Assembly (NCBI RefSeq): GCF_009870125.1
Contig: NC_046683.1
Span: 15,633,001-15,697,000, forward strand
Length of the DNA: 64,000 nucleotides
From: Drosophila pseudoobscura
Taxonomy: Eukaryota; Arthropoda; Insecta; Diptera; Drosophilidae
Direction: 5' to 3'
Of this stretch, positions 48,406 through 60,500 are shown piece by piece. Both the position numbers and the translations under genes were made by a program. Position 1 is the stretch's first letter; each line of letters starts with the position of its first letter. A model generated the notes under the pieces. That model was not told the DNA's origin and did no database searches. It worked only from the letters and a program-made list of their open reading frames with translations.

Positions 48406-51400
48406 TGTTGCTGCTGCTGTGGGGATAGCGTCTGCATTATTGCACTGCCCTTGGATGATTGGGGCGGGGCAAGCATAATGCCCATATCGCTGCCGGTGGG
48501 CGAGATGATGCCCAAACTAACTGGGGAGCTCTGTGGCCCCTGGCCGCCGCCCAGCAAGCTGTTTAGATTGCTGCCACCGAACTGCTTCTGCTGTGTGGCG
48601 TGCCGCATCGCCTGTATGTGCGTCGGGGATGTGGGCAAACTAGGACGTGATTTGGCTGGCGATGGAGAGCCTACAAACAAACAAAAAACAAAAAACGAGA
48701 GACAGATGCGATTAGTAAGTGCATTCTGGCATGGAATTGGATGGACTCACCCAGATAGGCGTGCGGCGACTGGGCCAGACTGCTCTGCACCGAGTGCGGC
48801 GGCGACTGATTCGAATAGGGGGGACTGAGACCCTGCTCATTGCTGCCGGCACCCGTCAGGCCACCGACGAGGCCGCACATGCCACCAGGCCCGTTGCGGC
48901 TGCCGCCGATGATCCCATTGCCGTTGCCGTTCATTCCGAGTCCCTGGCCATTGAGCAGCTCCTGCTGAAAGGGCGAGCCCATCGAGTAGCCATAGTTGTC
49001 CAGCTTGATCATGTCCAGGCCATTGCCGGGCGGCAGTGATTGCAGCGACTGGGCGTTCTGTGAAATGTGGGCAAAAACCAATTAGATGCTGCCTCCTGGG
49101 CTCCTCCTGGCTCCATCGACTGATGGACACTCACCTTGATGCAATCCTCATAGCTCGGCGGCTGTTTGGCTCCATTGGGGCCGCTGGGCTGTGGCGCGGC
49201 CATGGCGTTCGAGTACATCGAATTGGTGTCGTACGGGCTGGGCAGGTTCCCGTTCATTCCGAGGACACCCAGCGGCGAGGAGGCATCCAGCTCCAGCGAG
49301 GCCATCACTCCGGCCCCGGCAGCCGATGCCGACAGTAGGGATGTGGGTGGTGGTTGGGGTGGTGCCCCCGCACCCGCACCCGTTACCGCACCGGATCCCG
49401 CACCCGTCGTGGATCCACTCATCAGCTGTACGGGATTGAGGCCCGTCCCATTCCCATTCCCATTTCCACTCCCATTCCCATTCCCATTCATGGCCCCCTT
49501 TTTTGAGGCCGCATTTGTCTTTTTTGAGCTGGCCTTGCGCCTGAGACTGCCGGCAGCGTCCAGGCCGTTGTCGGGACTGCTTCCCTCGATCAGCTTGGCC
49601 TTCTTGGCGGCCTTCTGCTTGGCCGTTTGGCTGCTCTGCTTGCCGGCCCCGTGGGCGCCGTTGCCGGCGCCGCCCGCCGATATAACCGTCGGCTGGGTGA
49701 TCAGCTGCGGCTGTTGGCCCGGCGGCGGGGAGCCGATCATCGCCTGCGGCGTCATGCTGAGCATCTGCGGCGAGCGGGGCACATGCTCGTCGAGCAGCCG
49801 GACAATGTCGTGGTGCAGCCGCTCGCTGGCCACGTCCCGGGGCAGTCTGTCCATGTGGTCGGTGATATCGCGATTGGCGAAGTTGTCCAGCAGGGCCTTG
49901 CAGGCCTCGTAGCTGCCCTCGCGGGCGGCCAGGAACAGTGGCGTCTCGTCCTTGTCGTCCTGGGCATCGCGGTTGGCATGGTGCATCAGCAGGATGTTCA
50001 CCGCCTCCGTATTGTTGACGGCAGCGGCCCAATGGAGGGCCGTCTTGCCCGAATTGTCCGCCGCATTGATGTCCGCATCGGCGGTGATCAGGTCCTCGAC
50101 CATGCCCTCGATGGCCAGCCGGGCGGCGAGTATCAGGGGCGTGGTGCCGTCATGCATGCGAGCATTCAGATTGGTGGCCCTATTCCGCAGCAGGATCTGG
50201 AACACGCCCATGGCATCGGCCGCCACAGCGGCATGCAGTGGCGTCCTGCCCGTATTGTCCTGGCAGTTGGCGTCCGCTCCGGCGTCGAGCAGCCGCTTGG
50301 CAGCGTCCGCCCGCGCATACCGGGCGGCCAGATGCAGCGACGTCTCCCCCGTCTTGTCCATGGTGGCGTCCAGCTGGGCGCCCTGGGCCAGCAGATCGGA
50401 TATCACCTGGGCGGTGCTGTCGTCATTGTTCTCGATATCCTCGCCGCTGTCCAGGCCGCCGCCCCGCACCGCCACGATCATCAGGGGCGTGAGGCCGCAG
50501 GGACCGCGCGCGTCCACATCGTGCTTGCCGCCGTCCTGGTGGGCGGGCGGCGTCATGATGGCTCGCACATCGGCCACATCAAGATGGGCCTGCGACCAGA
50601 CCCTCTGGTCGGCCTCCTCGTACTCGCTGACCATCGTATGGTCGCTGGCATAGCCCCCGTTGTTGCCCAGCCCCACCACAGAGACGGGATCGCTGCACTG
50701 GCGCTTCGGCAGCGGCATGTCGCTCTCATCGTCCGACCACTGGCCGCCCGGCTGGCCCACGCCCTGGCTCTGCATCGCCCCCCGTTTGTTCAGGTTGTGC
50801 ATCTCCTGGCCGCGCGGATCGCGATGATGCCGAGGGCCTTCCCTGGCCGGGGCGCGGAAGCCCTCCGGGAGCCACGTGACCCCATGGGCCCGCTTTCGCT
50901 GGGTGCTCAGGACCATACCGAAGAAGGCCAGGGCTATGATCACCAGAATGATGCCCGTGATCACATACTTGACGTTGGCCGGCGGCTCGCCGCCGTCATC
51001 GTCGCCGGGACTCTGGACGCCGCGTACACTGTGGATGGGGAAGGCGTTGATCTGATGCTTGGCCGCTGTGGCGGCCAGAAACTCGGCCGCCTCTGCCGCA
51101 TGCTGGAAGCACTCGGTGCACTTGCGATTGTCGATCTCCAGGTAGATCTGGATGCCCGTCTTGTAGCCCTGCTGCGTGTAGAGGATCTTGTTCTTGCGCG
51201 CGAACTCCGTGTCCTCGATCTCGGGCATGCGCACGGTGTCCTTCCAGTTGATGATCATGTCCCGGCCGAGCGAGTCCTTCTTCATGCGCACCGTCGTCCG
51301 CAGCATGTGGCTCATGTTGCGCAGAAACTGGGCCTGCAGCGACCGGAACTGTTCGACGTCCATCAGCATCACGACGGACATGGCGCCCTCCGCCAGCTGC

Positions 51401-54400
51401 GGCGACTGCGTCTTGTTCTCGCAGTCGAGGCCGTCCCAGCTGCACTCGGCATTGTTGCAGTAGTAGTCGCAGACGCCGTCGCCGTAGTGCTTCTGGCAGT
51501 AGGCGTCGTACAGGAAGTTGCAGCTCTTCAGCTTGCGCTCGCAGTCGTGGCCGTCGAAGTGGCACGCCACGTTGTTGCACTCCTCGTTGCACTTGCCGTT
51601 CTTGAAGACGTTCCAGCACTCGGGCCCGGTGCAGTTCGCCCACGGATTAATGCCCAGCGAGCAGTCGTTGCCGTCGAAGTTGCACGCGTAGCTGTTGCAC
51701 TCGGCATCGCAGATGCCGTTGCCCTGCTTCTCCTGGCACCCACGCTGGCGGCACATGGCCCGCTGCTGCTCGAGATCGGCGGCGTAGCGATCGAGGCCGC
51801 TGCTGGAGCTGCCGGAGCCGCCCCAGCCCGGATAGCTGGCGTCGTACACGTGGCAGCGCTTGCCCTTCCACCGGCTGGGGCAGAGGCAGTCGTAGTCGCC
51901 GAGCAGGTTGTCGCAGGCGGCGCCCTGCTGGCACGGATTCGGCTGGCACTCGTCCAGGGTGTCCACCTCGCAGTGCTCGCCGGTGGTGCCGCGCGGGCAC
52001 TCGCAGCGATACCCGAACCCGTCGTCGTCCACCACACAGTTGCCGACGAGGCAGGGATTCGAGTCGCAGTCCTGGCCGCTCAGCTCGCAGTTCTTGCCGT
52101 AGAACCCGTTGTTGCAGATGCAGTGGTGGCCGCTCTGCCGGATGTTGCAGTTGCCGCCGTTCTGGCAGGGACTGTGCGCGCAGAAGTCAACCTTGTGCTC
52201 GCAGTGGCGCCCCATGTGCCCCGGCCGGCAGTTGCAGTGGTAGTTGTTCACGAGCTGGACGCAGTCGAGGGTGCCGGCGTTCGAGCAGGGATTGCTGAGG
52301 CACTCGTTGATGTCGCCCTCGCAGCGGGCGCCCACGAAGCCGGGCGGACAGACGCACTCGAAGCCGCCGACGCGATCGATGCAGCTGCCGTTGTTGTGGC
52401 AGGCGCCGGGCACACAGTCCTCCTGGTTGATCTCACAGATGATGCCCAGCGTGCCGGGCGGACAGCTGCAGCTGAAGTCCTTGACCAGGTCGTGGCAGGT
52501 GCCGCCGTTCTGGCAGGGATTCGGGGCACAGTCGTCGATGTTCAGCTCGCAGTTCTGGCCCTGGAAGCCCTGGCGGCAGTTGCACTCGTAGGCGCCGATC
52601 AGGTCGCGGCACGTGCCGCCGTTCTGGCACGGCTGGGAGGCGCACTCGTCGATCTCCTGCTGGCAGTAGCTGCCGGCATAGCCCTGCGAGCAGTAGCACA
52701 CGTGGCTGTTGCCGTGGTCCTTGCAGGTGCCGTTGTTGCACAGCTGCCGCAGGCTGAGCCCCTTCCGGTCGGCGGCGTCCTGGCAGGAGATGGTCTGCAC
52801 GTCGCACAGCTTGCCCGTCCAGCCGGAGGAGCACTTGCAGCTGAACTGGTGCTTCATCTGGCTGCAGGTGGCCCCGTTCTCGCAGGGCGACTGGCCGCAC
52901 CAGTCCACATAGTCGCCGCACTGCTTGCCGGTGTACCCGCTGGGGCAGTGGCAGGTGTACTCGTCCCGCTGCTCGTGGCACGTCGCTCCGTTCAGGCAGG
53001 GCGAGGAGTCGCACTTGTTCAGCTTGTACTGGCAGTTGGCCCCCGAGAAGCCGGACAGGCAGCTGCAGTTGTAGCCGTTGATGCCGTCGATGCAGCTGCC
53101 GCCGTTCAGGCAGGAGCTGTCCGTGCAGTCCTCGTCGTTCGTCTGGCAATTGATGCCGCTGAAGCCCAGCGGACAGGTGCACGTGTAGCTGTTCACGTAC
53201 TGGCTGCACGTCGCCCCGTTCTGGCAGGGCTGGCTGAGGCACTCGTTGATGTCCGTCTCGCAGTGCTTGCCGTCGAACCCGTCCACGCACAGGCAGCTGT
53301 AGTCGCCGATCCCGTCCAGGCAGGTGCCCCCGTTCTGGCACGGGAACGAGGCGCAGTCGTCCGTGTTGATGGCGCAGTCGCGGCCCTCGTAGCCCTTGGT
53401 GCAGAGGCACTTGTACGATCCGGGCACGTTCAGGCAGCTGGCCCCGTTCCGGCAGGGCGAGCTGAGGGAGCACTCGTCGATGTCCTCGTCGCAGTAGCGG
53501 CCCGTGTAGCCGAGCTTGCAGGTGCACGCGAAGTCCAGGAAGTTGGAGCTGGGCGTGCACTTGGCCTCGTTGCGGCACCGATTGCTGGCGCAGGGGTCCA
53601 GCTTGCTCTCGCAGTCGCGGCCCGTGAAGGGCACACGGCAGACGCACTTGTAGCCGTTGACCTTGTCGATGCAGGTGCCGCCGTTGCCGCACGGATTCGT
53701 CACACAGTCGTCGATGTTCGTCTCGCACTTCTGGCCGGTGTAGCCGGGCATGCACTGGCAGGCGAAGGCGTTCAGCTTGTCGTAGCAGGTGCCGCCGTGC
53801 TGGCACGGATTGCTGCTGCACTCGTCGATGTCCGTCTCGCAGCGCTTGCCGTTGTAGCCCGGCGGGCAGTGGCAGATGTACTCGTTGATGCCGTCCTCGC
53901 AGCGAGCGCCGTTCACGCACGGATTCGAGGCGCACTCGTCCACGTCGCTGAGGCAATGGGCGTCGTAGAAGCCCCGCGGACACTCGCACTTGTAGCCGTT
54001 CACCTGGTCGATGCAGACGCCGTTGTTCGCGCACGGACTGCTGATGCACTCGTCCACGTTCTTCTCGCAGTGCTGGCCCGTGAAGCCGGGCACACACTGG
54101 CAGCTGTACGAGTTGATGCCGTCGATGCAGGTGGCCCCGTTGTTGCACGGATTGCTGTGGCACTCGTTCACATTGATCTCGCAGTTCTTGCCGCTCGTTC
54201 CCGGCTGGCAGTGGCAGACGTAGCTGCCGACTCGGTCCTGGCAGTGGCCGTCGAACTGGCAGGGATTCGATTCGCACTCGTTGATCTGCTTCTGGCAGAT
54301 GTAGCCCGTGTAGCCGGGATCGCAGAGGCACGTGAAGCTGTTGTTGCCGTCGATGCACTTGCCGCGGTGGCACGGATTCGAGTCGCAGTCGTTGATGTTG

Positions 54401-57400
54401 ATCTCGCAGCTGGTGCCCGTGTATCCGGGCGGACACTCGCAGCTGTAGCCGGCTATGGAGTCATGGCAGATGCCCCGATTCCGGCACGGCTGCGACTGGC
54501 AGTCGTCGATGTTGATCTGGCAGCGGGCGCCCGTGAAGCCCAGCGCGCAGCTGCACGTAAAGTCGTTGATCTTGTCATGGCAGGTGCCGTCGTTCAGGCA
54601 GGGACTCGACTGGCACTCGTCGATATCGATCTCGCACTGGGTGCCCGTGAAGCCCGGCATGCAGACGCACCGGAAGGTCCCCGGATCGTCCAGGCAGCTG
54701 CCCTCGTTCTGGCAGGGATGCGACTCGCACTCGTTGATGTTCGTCTCGCAGCGGGGACCCGTGAAGCCCTGCGAACAGTTGCACCGATAGCTGCCGGGCG
54801 TGTTCACGCAGATGCCGTTGTGCTCACACGGCGAGCCCTGGTCGCACTCGTCAATGTCCTCCGAACAGTCGACGCCCTTGTAGCCGGTGGCACACGAGCA
54901 GGCGTACGAGCCATTGATCGGCGACGTGTCGCAGATGGCGTCCTCGTGGCACGGATTCGAGGTGCAGGCATCGTCCAGGTGGCACAGCAGCCCCGTCTTC
55001 CCCTTGGTGCACTGGCAGTAGAAGCTGCCGACGCCATCGATGCAGGTCGCACCGTAAAAGCAGGCCGCCTGCACACAATCGTCGATGTTCTCGCTGCAGT
55101 CCGAGCCGGCCCAGCCGTTCACGCAGATGCAGCTGTACGATCCGTGGGTGTTCGTGCAGGTGGCTCCGTTCTGGCACACGGCCGGACGCAGGGCGCACTC
55201 GTCCACATCGTCCTCGCAGTAGCGGCCCGTGAAGTTCGGCGGACAGCTGCATCGGTAGTCGTTGATGCCGTCGATGCAGGTCGCACCGTTCTGGCACATG
55301 TTCCCCGAGCAATCATCGATGTTCTGGTCGCAGTTCTTCCCCTCGAAGCCTGTCCCAGAAAACAAAGAGAGAAACCAAAATTCGTTAGTGATCGTTTTGC
55401 TAATCGTTATCGATCATAAATCGATTGAACCCTTAACTTATACTTTGATTAAATCTAAGGATCCACCTTTTGGTGGCTTTCCATCGAAAATTCTTAAATT
55501 TACTTTGTAATCCATAAATAATTTCCCCTCTATCAAAAACCTTACTCTAGATCGATATATAACTGATTATTACAGATATACAAAAATAATGCTTATCATA
55601 TATAAAATCATATATATAAGATCATCTGCTTATGTATTCCTATAGGACCTTCTCTGTTACTGAATTTATTTGGAGGACACTGTAGTTCTATATTCTACAA
55701 AAATAAATTCCATATGTAAAGAAGTTCGACTGTAGCTATTAATCATATATCATACATTTTTGATTGAATTTCCCTTCGTAGTGGATGTGCCTTGAATAAA
55801 CCATATATTTTATATACCTTTAGTATATTTTTAGTTTCAGTTTCAGATTAAAAAAAGTGATCAGATTTCTGTGCATTTTGGCTTCTGTTTTTCGTTTGCG
55901 AATCTGCCGAAGGAAGATTCAATGAATGAAACGGTCACACTGCCACTGCCACTGCTCTCTTTCTCTCTCTCTCTCCGAAGACTGCTCTGTCCATGGAATA
56001 TTAATAAGAGGGTAAGGCAGAGGCTGCTGGAAATGCACATGCTGCGCGTGTGTGTGTGTGTGTGTGTCCAATGAAGTGCATAAACAGATTTATGGCAACA
56101 TCATAAAATGCTTCAATAAACGAAAACGTTTAAGGCAACAACAACAAAGAAGCAACAAAAGACGAGGGAATGGAAGAATACAACAGAAAAGGTGGTTGTC
56201 AGTGGCGAAGGAGCCGCACAAAGCGCAAAGGCCGCTTAAAAATATCGCCTTGTTGGAGGAATGCTCTGCAGCTGTGTTGCACATGTTTTGTTCCAAACAC
56301 CACAGACAGAGAGTGAGAGAGAAAGAGAGCCGGCGTGGCTTGCTCTCCCCTTCTCGTTCTCTCTCTCTCTCTTTCTAGAAAAGTTACCTGTACTCGCTCT
56401 CTCCCTCCTCCCTACTGCGCATAGCCAGCGGCGGGCAATGTTGAAAACGGAACAACGAAACAACAACGCTGCTGCTGCGCATGCGAAGCGAATGGGCAAA
56501 CAAAATATAACGTAAAAAACAGAGACCGAGGAAAGGCAGCCGCCGCCGCTGCCGTCGCGCAGAGCCATTCATACATGTGTGTGTGTGTGTGTATGCGCTA
56601 TATGCTCTGTGTGTGTGTGTGTACAACACGTCTTTAGTTGTTCTTTCCCACGGTCTCATATCTGGCCAGCCCCAACCCGAAGCCGAAGCCACAGCCGCAG
56701 CCCGAAGCCCGAAGCCGACGCGAACGAAGCCCGGTCAGCGCTATCTTGAATGCGCGCCAAGCAAAACGAGCGTCGGGCTCTACCCCATTCCACACTACAC
56801 TACACTCCCTCCCCCTCTCCAACATACAGAGTGAACGCCAGCTACGGACAAGCGACTGTTTACATGCCCTCACCGATCGATTGTCCATCGTGGCATCAAT
56901 AATGCGAATATGTCGTAAATATATTGATTATTTAATTAAATTAATCCATATTTTGTATTTAATATTTTTTGTGCTGCCAAACATTCGATCGAAATCATAA
57001 TGCCTCGCTGCGGTGTAGGGTATACACAAATGTTGCTTATGCTGCGCGCGCGCTTCGGCGCGGCTTGCTCTTGCCCTCTCTGTCTGGCATGTGTTCGGTT
57101 GCTCTCTCTCTCTCTCTCTCTCGCGCACGCCTGCCCGCTGCCGCTCCACACTCGATCGAGTTTTGGGCTTCGTTCATTGCGCTTTACTTTGCTTTTGGTT
57201 TACTTTGCTTGTGCTTGTGTGTTTGTGTTTGTTTCGAGGAATTAAATCGCACTTTATGTGTGATCTCTCTCTCTCTCTCTCTCTCTCTTTGGCTCTCCTT
57301 CTCTTGGCTGCTGCTCTTGTTGCAATGGTTTTTTGGGGTAAAAAAAGCTCTCGCTCTCTCTCTATCTCTCTCTCGCTCGCCCACAAGCTTTGTTTTTAAT

Positions 57401-57503
57401 GGTTTTTCTTGCTTGGTCGGTTTTAAGTTGAGTTTTTTTTTTGTTCGTTTTTGTCTTTTAGTATTTTGTATTGGGTCTACAAAAGGAAGGGCCCACAGTC
57501 GAG

Positions 57504-57539
<36 letters not shown>

Positions 57540-60500
57540 GTATGCATGTAAGAGGGAAAGAGACAGACTGCTGCAACTTGTTGCCTGGAACTTTGGAACC
57601 CTGGAACGAACTCACGAAGAGTGGCATTTTAAGTGTCTGTCTCTTGTTCATCTCTCTTTCTTTTTTATTTTTAAATAAACCAAGGCAGGCTCATCAATTC
57701 AGGATAGAGGAAGAGAAAGAAAGAGTCAGAGCATAACAACAACAACATCTGCTGTTGCACACACAGACACATGTTTCATATTCGTTTCGCTTTTTTTTCA
57801 ACAGTAAAAGTCACCCAGTCACTTAGTGACCGCCGCACTTTGAACTCTCCAACACTCGGTTTGCAGATCAGATCATTGGATCAAACCAATATCTATACGA
57901 AAACCCCAAAAACAGAGGGCCAATGATACAGATACAGGGTGGAAAGGATTCGGAAATATATGCATGGAGAAAACCACAAAAAATTCCTTAAAATTCTGTT
58001 TCAGTTTCTAAAGCCAATGAGAGTCAAGGGCTCGTATTAAATACTTGAAGATTTCCTTTCCTGCAAGGACAGGACACCCATAGAAACGATCGAATTTGAG
58101 GCCTCTGAACCTTCCTTTTTTTCTTGTTTCTGTGCGAATTTTTGCTGGTCTCTCTCCAACTTGTTTCCCAGACCTCCCCAACTCGTGGCTCTTCGCTCTG
58201 TTTCTTCTTTCTTTATTTTGCATAATGAGTGCAACTTCCCCTCCCCCACAGATGCCAAAGTGCCTCCGCCCCAGTCCCAGTCCCAGTCACAGTCCCAGTC
58301 CCATCCCCGGCCACAGCCACAGCCACAGCCTCTATGTGCCCCATTGCGCCGTGATGTCCACAGGGCGCTTCGTGTCGTGTCTGTCTGTCTGTCTGTTGTA
58401 ATTCGGTTGGGATTGCTCAACATTAGCCAGAAACAACAAGAAACCAGCCGCAAAAAGGCGTTATAACATTTCCCATCGTAATAAATATTGCAAATTTCGG
58501 TCACACTTTCACACGATCCCACCACTGATCCGATCCGATCCTATTCTATGCGATCCGATTCGATCCAAACATGAAACCCAGTCCGACCCTGCCCTGCCCT
58601 GTGGTGTTCGCGTTTTGTCTCATTAGAATTTTTGATTGGGCGCAATTAAAAGGCCAGACGACACACAGAAGGACGGGGGGACGCAGAGCGGACCAGAGGC
58701 GAGTGACAATTCCCAGTGGCTGGTCACACTGTGGCCCCCACGGCTGTTGTTGCTGATGGCTGCTGCAACTGCAAATAATGTCGTGTGCAATTCTCCTCAA
58801 TTGAAATGAATTAATTGAAAATTGCACACAAAACACACACACACACTCGCGTACACTGGGGGTACTAATGGGTATATGCAATGCGAGCAATTTACATGAT
58901 GATGATGATGATGAATACAACAAGAAATAACATTGAATGGGCGACAATTGACGACAGAAGAAGGTTGCTCTCTGCTGAATCTGAATCTGAATCTAAAGCT
59001 GAAGCTGAAGAGTGTGCGGAAAGGGTGGGGGCAGCAAGAGGGGAAGATACATAGCGATAGGCTCCCTAGCAGGGGGGAGCCACAAAGAAACAATCGAAAA
59101 ACAAAGAAGGACTTAAATCTCGATAGTTTCTTTCCTTAAGCCCGCACAAGCAAATGAATTGCCACAGCAACAATATACATGCCGTGTACATGAACTTTGA
59201 ATCGAGCTTCGCTGATAAGGGTTTATGTTTGTACAAAGAAAAGTCTCTTAAGTTGTTAGATCCTGAAAATTCCATAGTCGAAAGAGGCTGCCAGTCTTTG
59301 GGGGGCTCCCGCATGCGCTGCCTGCCTGAGTGCATGCCACACTCTTCCCACAAATCAGTGGAATGAATGCTCAAGCACAGTTACGCCCTAAGGAGGTCAT
59401 GCAACACACAATCAGCGCATTAAGGAGCCACCACAACGGGGCGCTGGAAAGAAGCAGATGAGGCCACGATCTCGGCTCGATGAAATTCGTAATGGGCTGT
59501 GGATCGGCCATGGGGGATTGGAATGGCGGAATGGAATGGAATCGAATGGTCTCCTGTGTCTCTGGGATGTAAAAGTTGAAGCAAACTGATGAATGATGCT
59601 CTGAGGCTCTGGGTTCTCGGCGTGGGGGGGGGGGGGGAGGCAGAGCCGGGCAGTGGCTGACAAACGAGTTTGAACCTTGTGGCAGCAGCCAGTAGTCGAT
59701 TTGCCGCGTGGGCGAATGTGGCAGCCACAGCAGCCATAGCATCCACAGCAGCAGCCGAGTCTCTCTCGCTCTCTCTCTCTGGCTCTCTGTTTGGCTCGTG
59801 GCTAGTCATGAGTCATGGACGGCGAGAACTGTTCTCATCGGAACTCACTGAAAGAAGTCTCAGCTGAGAACTTGTGGCCTCGGGTCTCTGCCAGCAATCG
59901 GAAACCATTATAAGCTTGGCTTGGACTCGCGACTGCCATCAAGATTTGCATTTGGAATTGGCTGAGACAGCGATTGGCATTCCAAGACATCAACGCATCA
60001 TCACCATTCATTCTTAGAAACTAATCTATAACTTATAGGAGATATATGTGTGGTACTTATGGGCCGATAAACACTCACCTGTGGTACATTTGCAGTCGTA
60101 GGACAGGCCATTCGATCGACAATTGCCGCCGTTCTGGCAGGGCGATGGATTGCAGGGCTTGTACTTCTCGTCGCAGTCCTTGCCCTTGTACCCCGTGGGA
60201 CACACGCAGCTGTAAAAGTAAGAGAGAGAGAGAGAGAGAGAGAGAGATATAGAGATAGAACAATTAAATGTGGGGTTAAGAGTGCAACCGCCAGGAGGAA
60301 TGGAACTTCCGTTTGCAGTACTATACGGATATCTGGATTTGGATTCGGATTTGGTATCCCGATCGGACAGACAGAGAGAGGGGTTATCTGTCGTTTGTGT
60401 GTGTATGCCACTGCCACAAGCGAGAGAGAGAGAGAGAGAGGGAGAGGGAGGAGTTCCTTAACCGGTTCTGGGAAAACCCAAACCTCTCTGTCTCTCTCTC

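Larger units (their letters stand above)
55350..60078 (-). other. Notch intron, 4.7 kb
   Basis: GTGAGT donor and CTGGGACAG acceptor, phase 1. The intron is rich in GAGA/CTCT runs (55960-55977, 56352-56373, 57103-57122, 57264-57288), a (CA)n run (57506-57529) and hexamer repeats (58263-58340). It holds two exact Su(H) consensus sites (56645 and 59345) and GGTCACACT words (55932, 58498, 58721). No nested gene is supported, although 56200-57200 is GC-rich and promoter-like. Confidence 0.9.

Noticed and set aside
52433-54436. 667-codon frame on the Notch strand in another phase
   Set aside because: It is a shadow of the EGF repeats; the true frame has intact Cys patterns.
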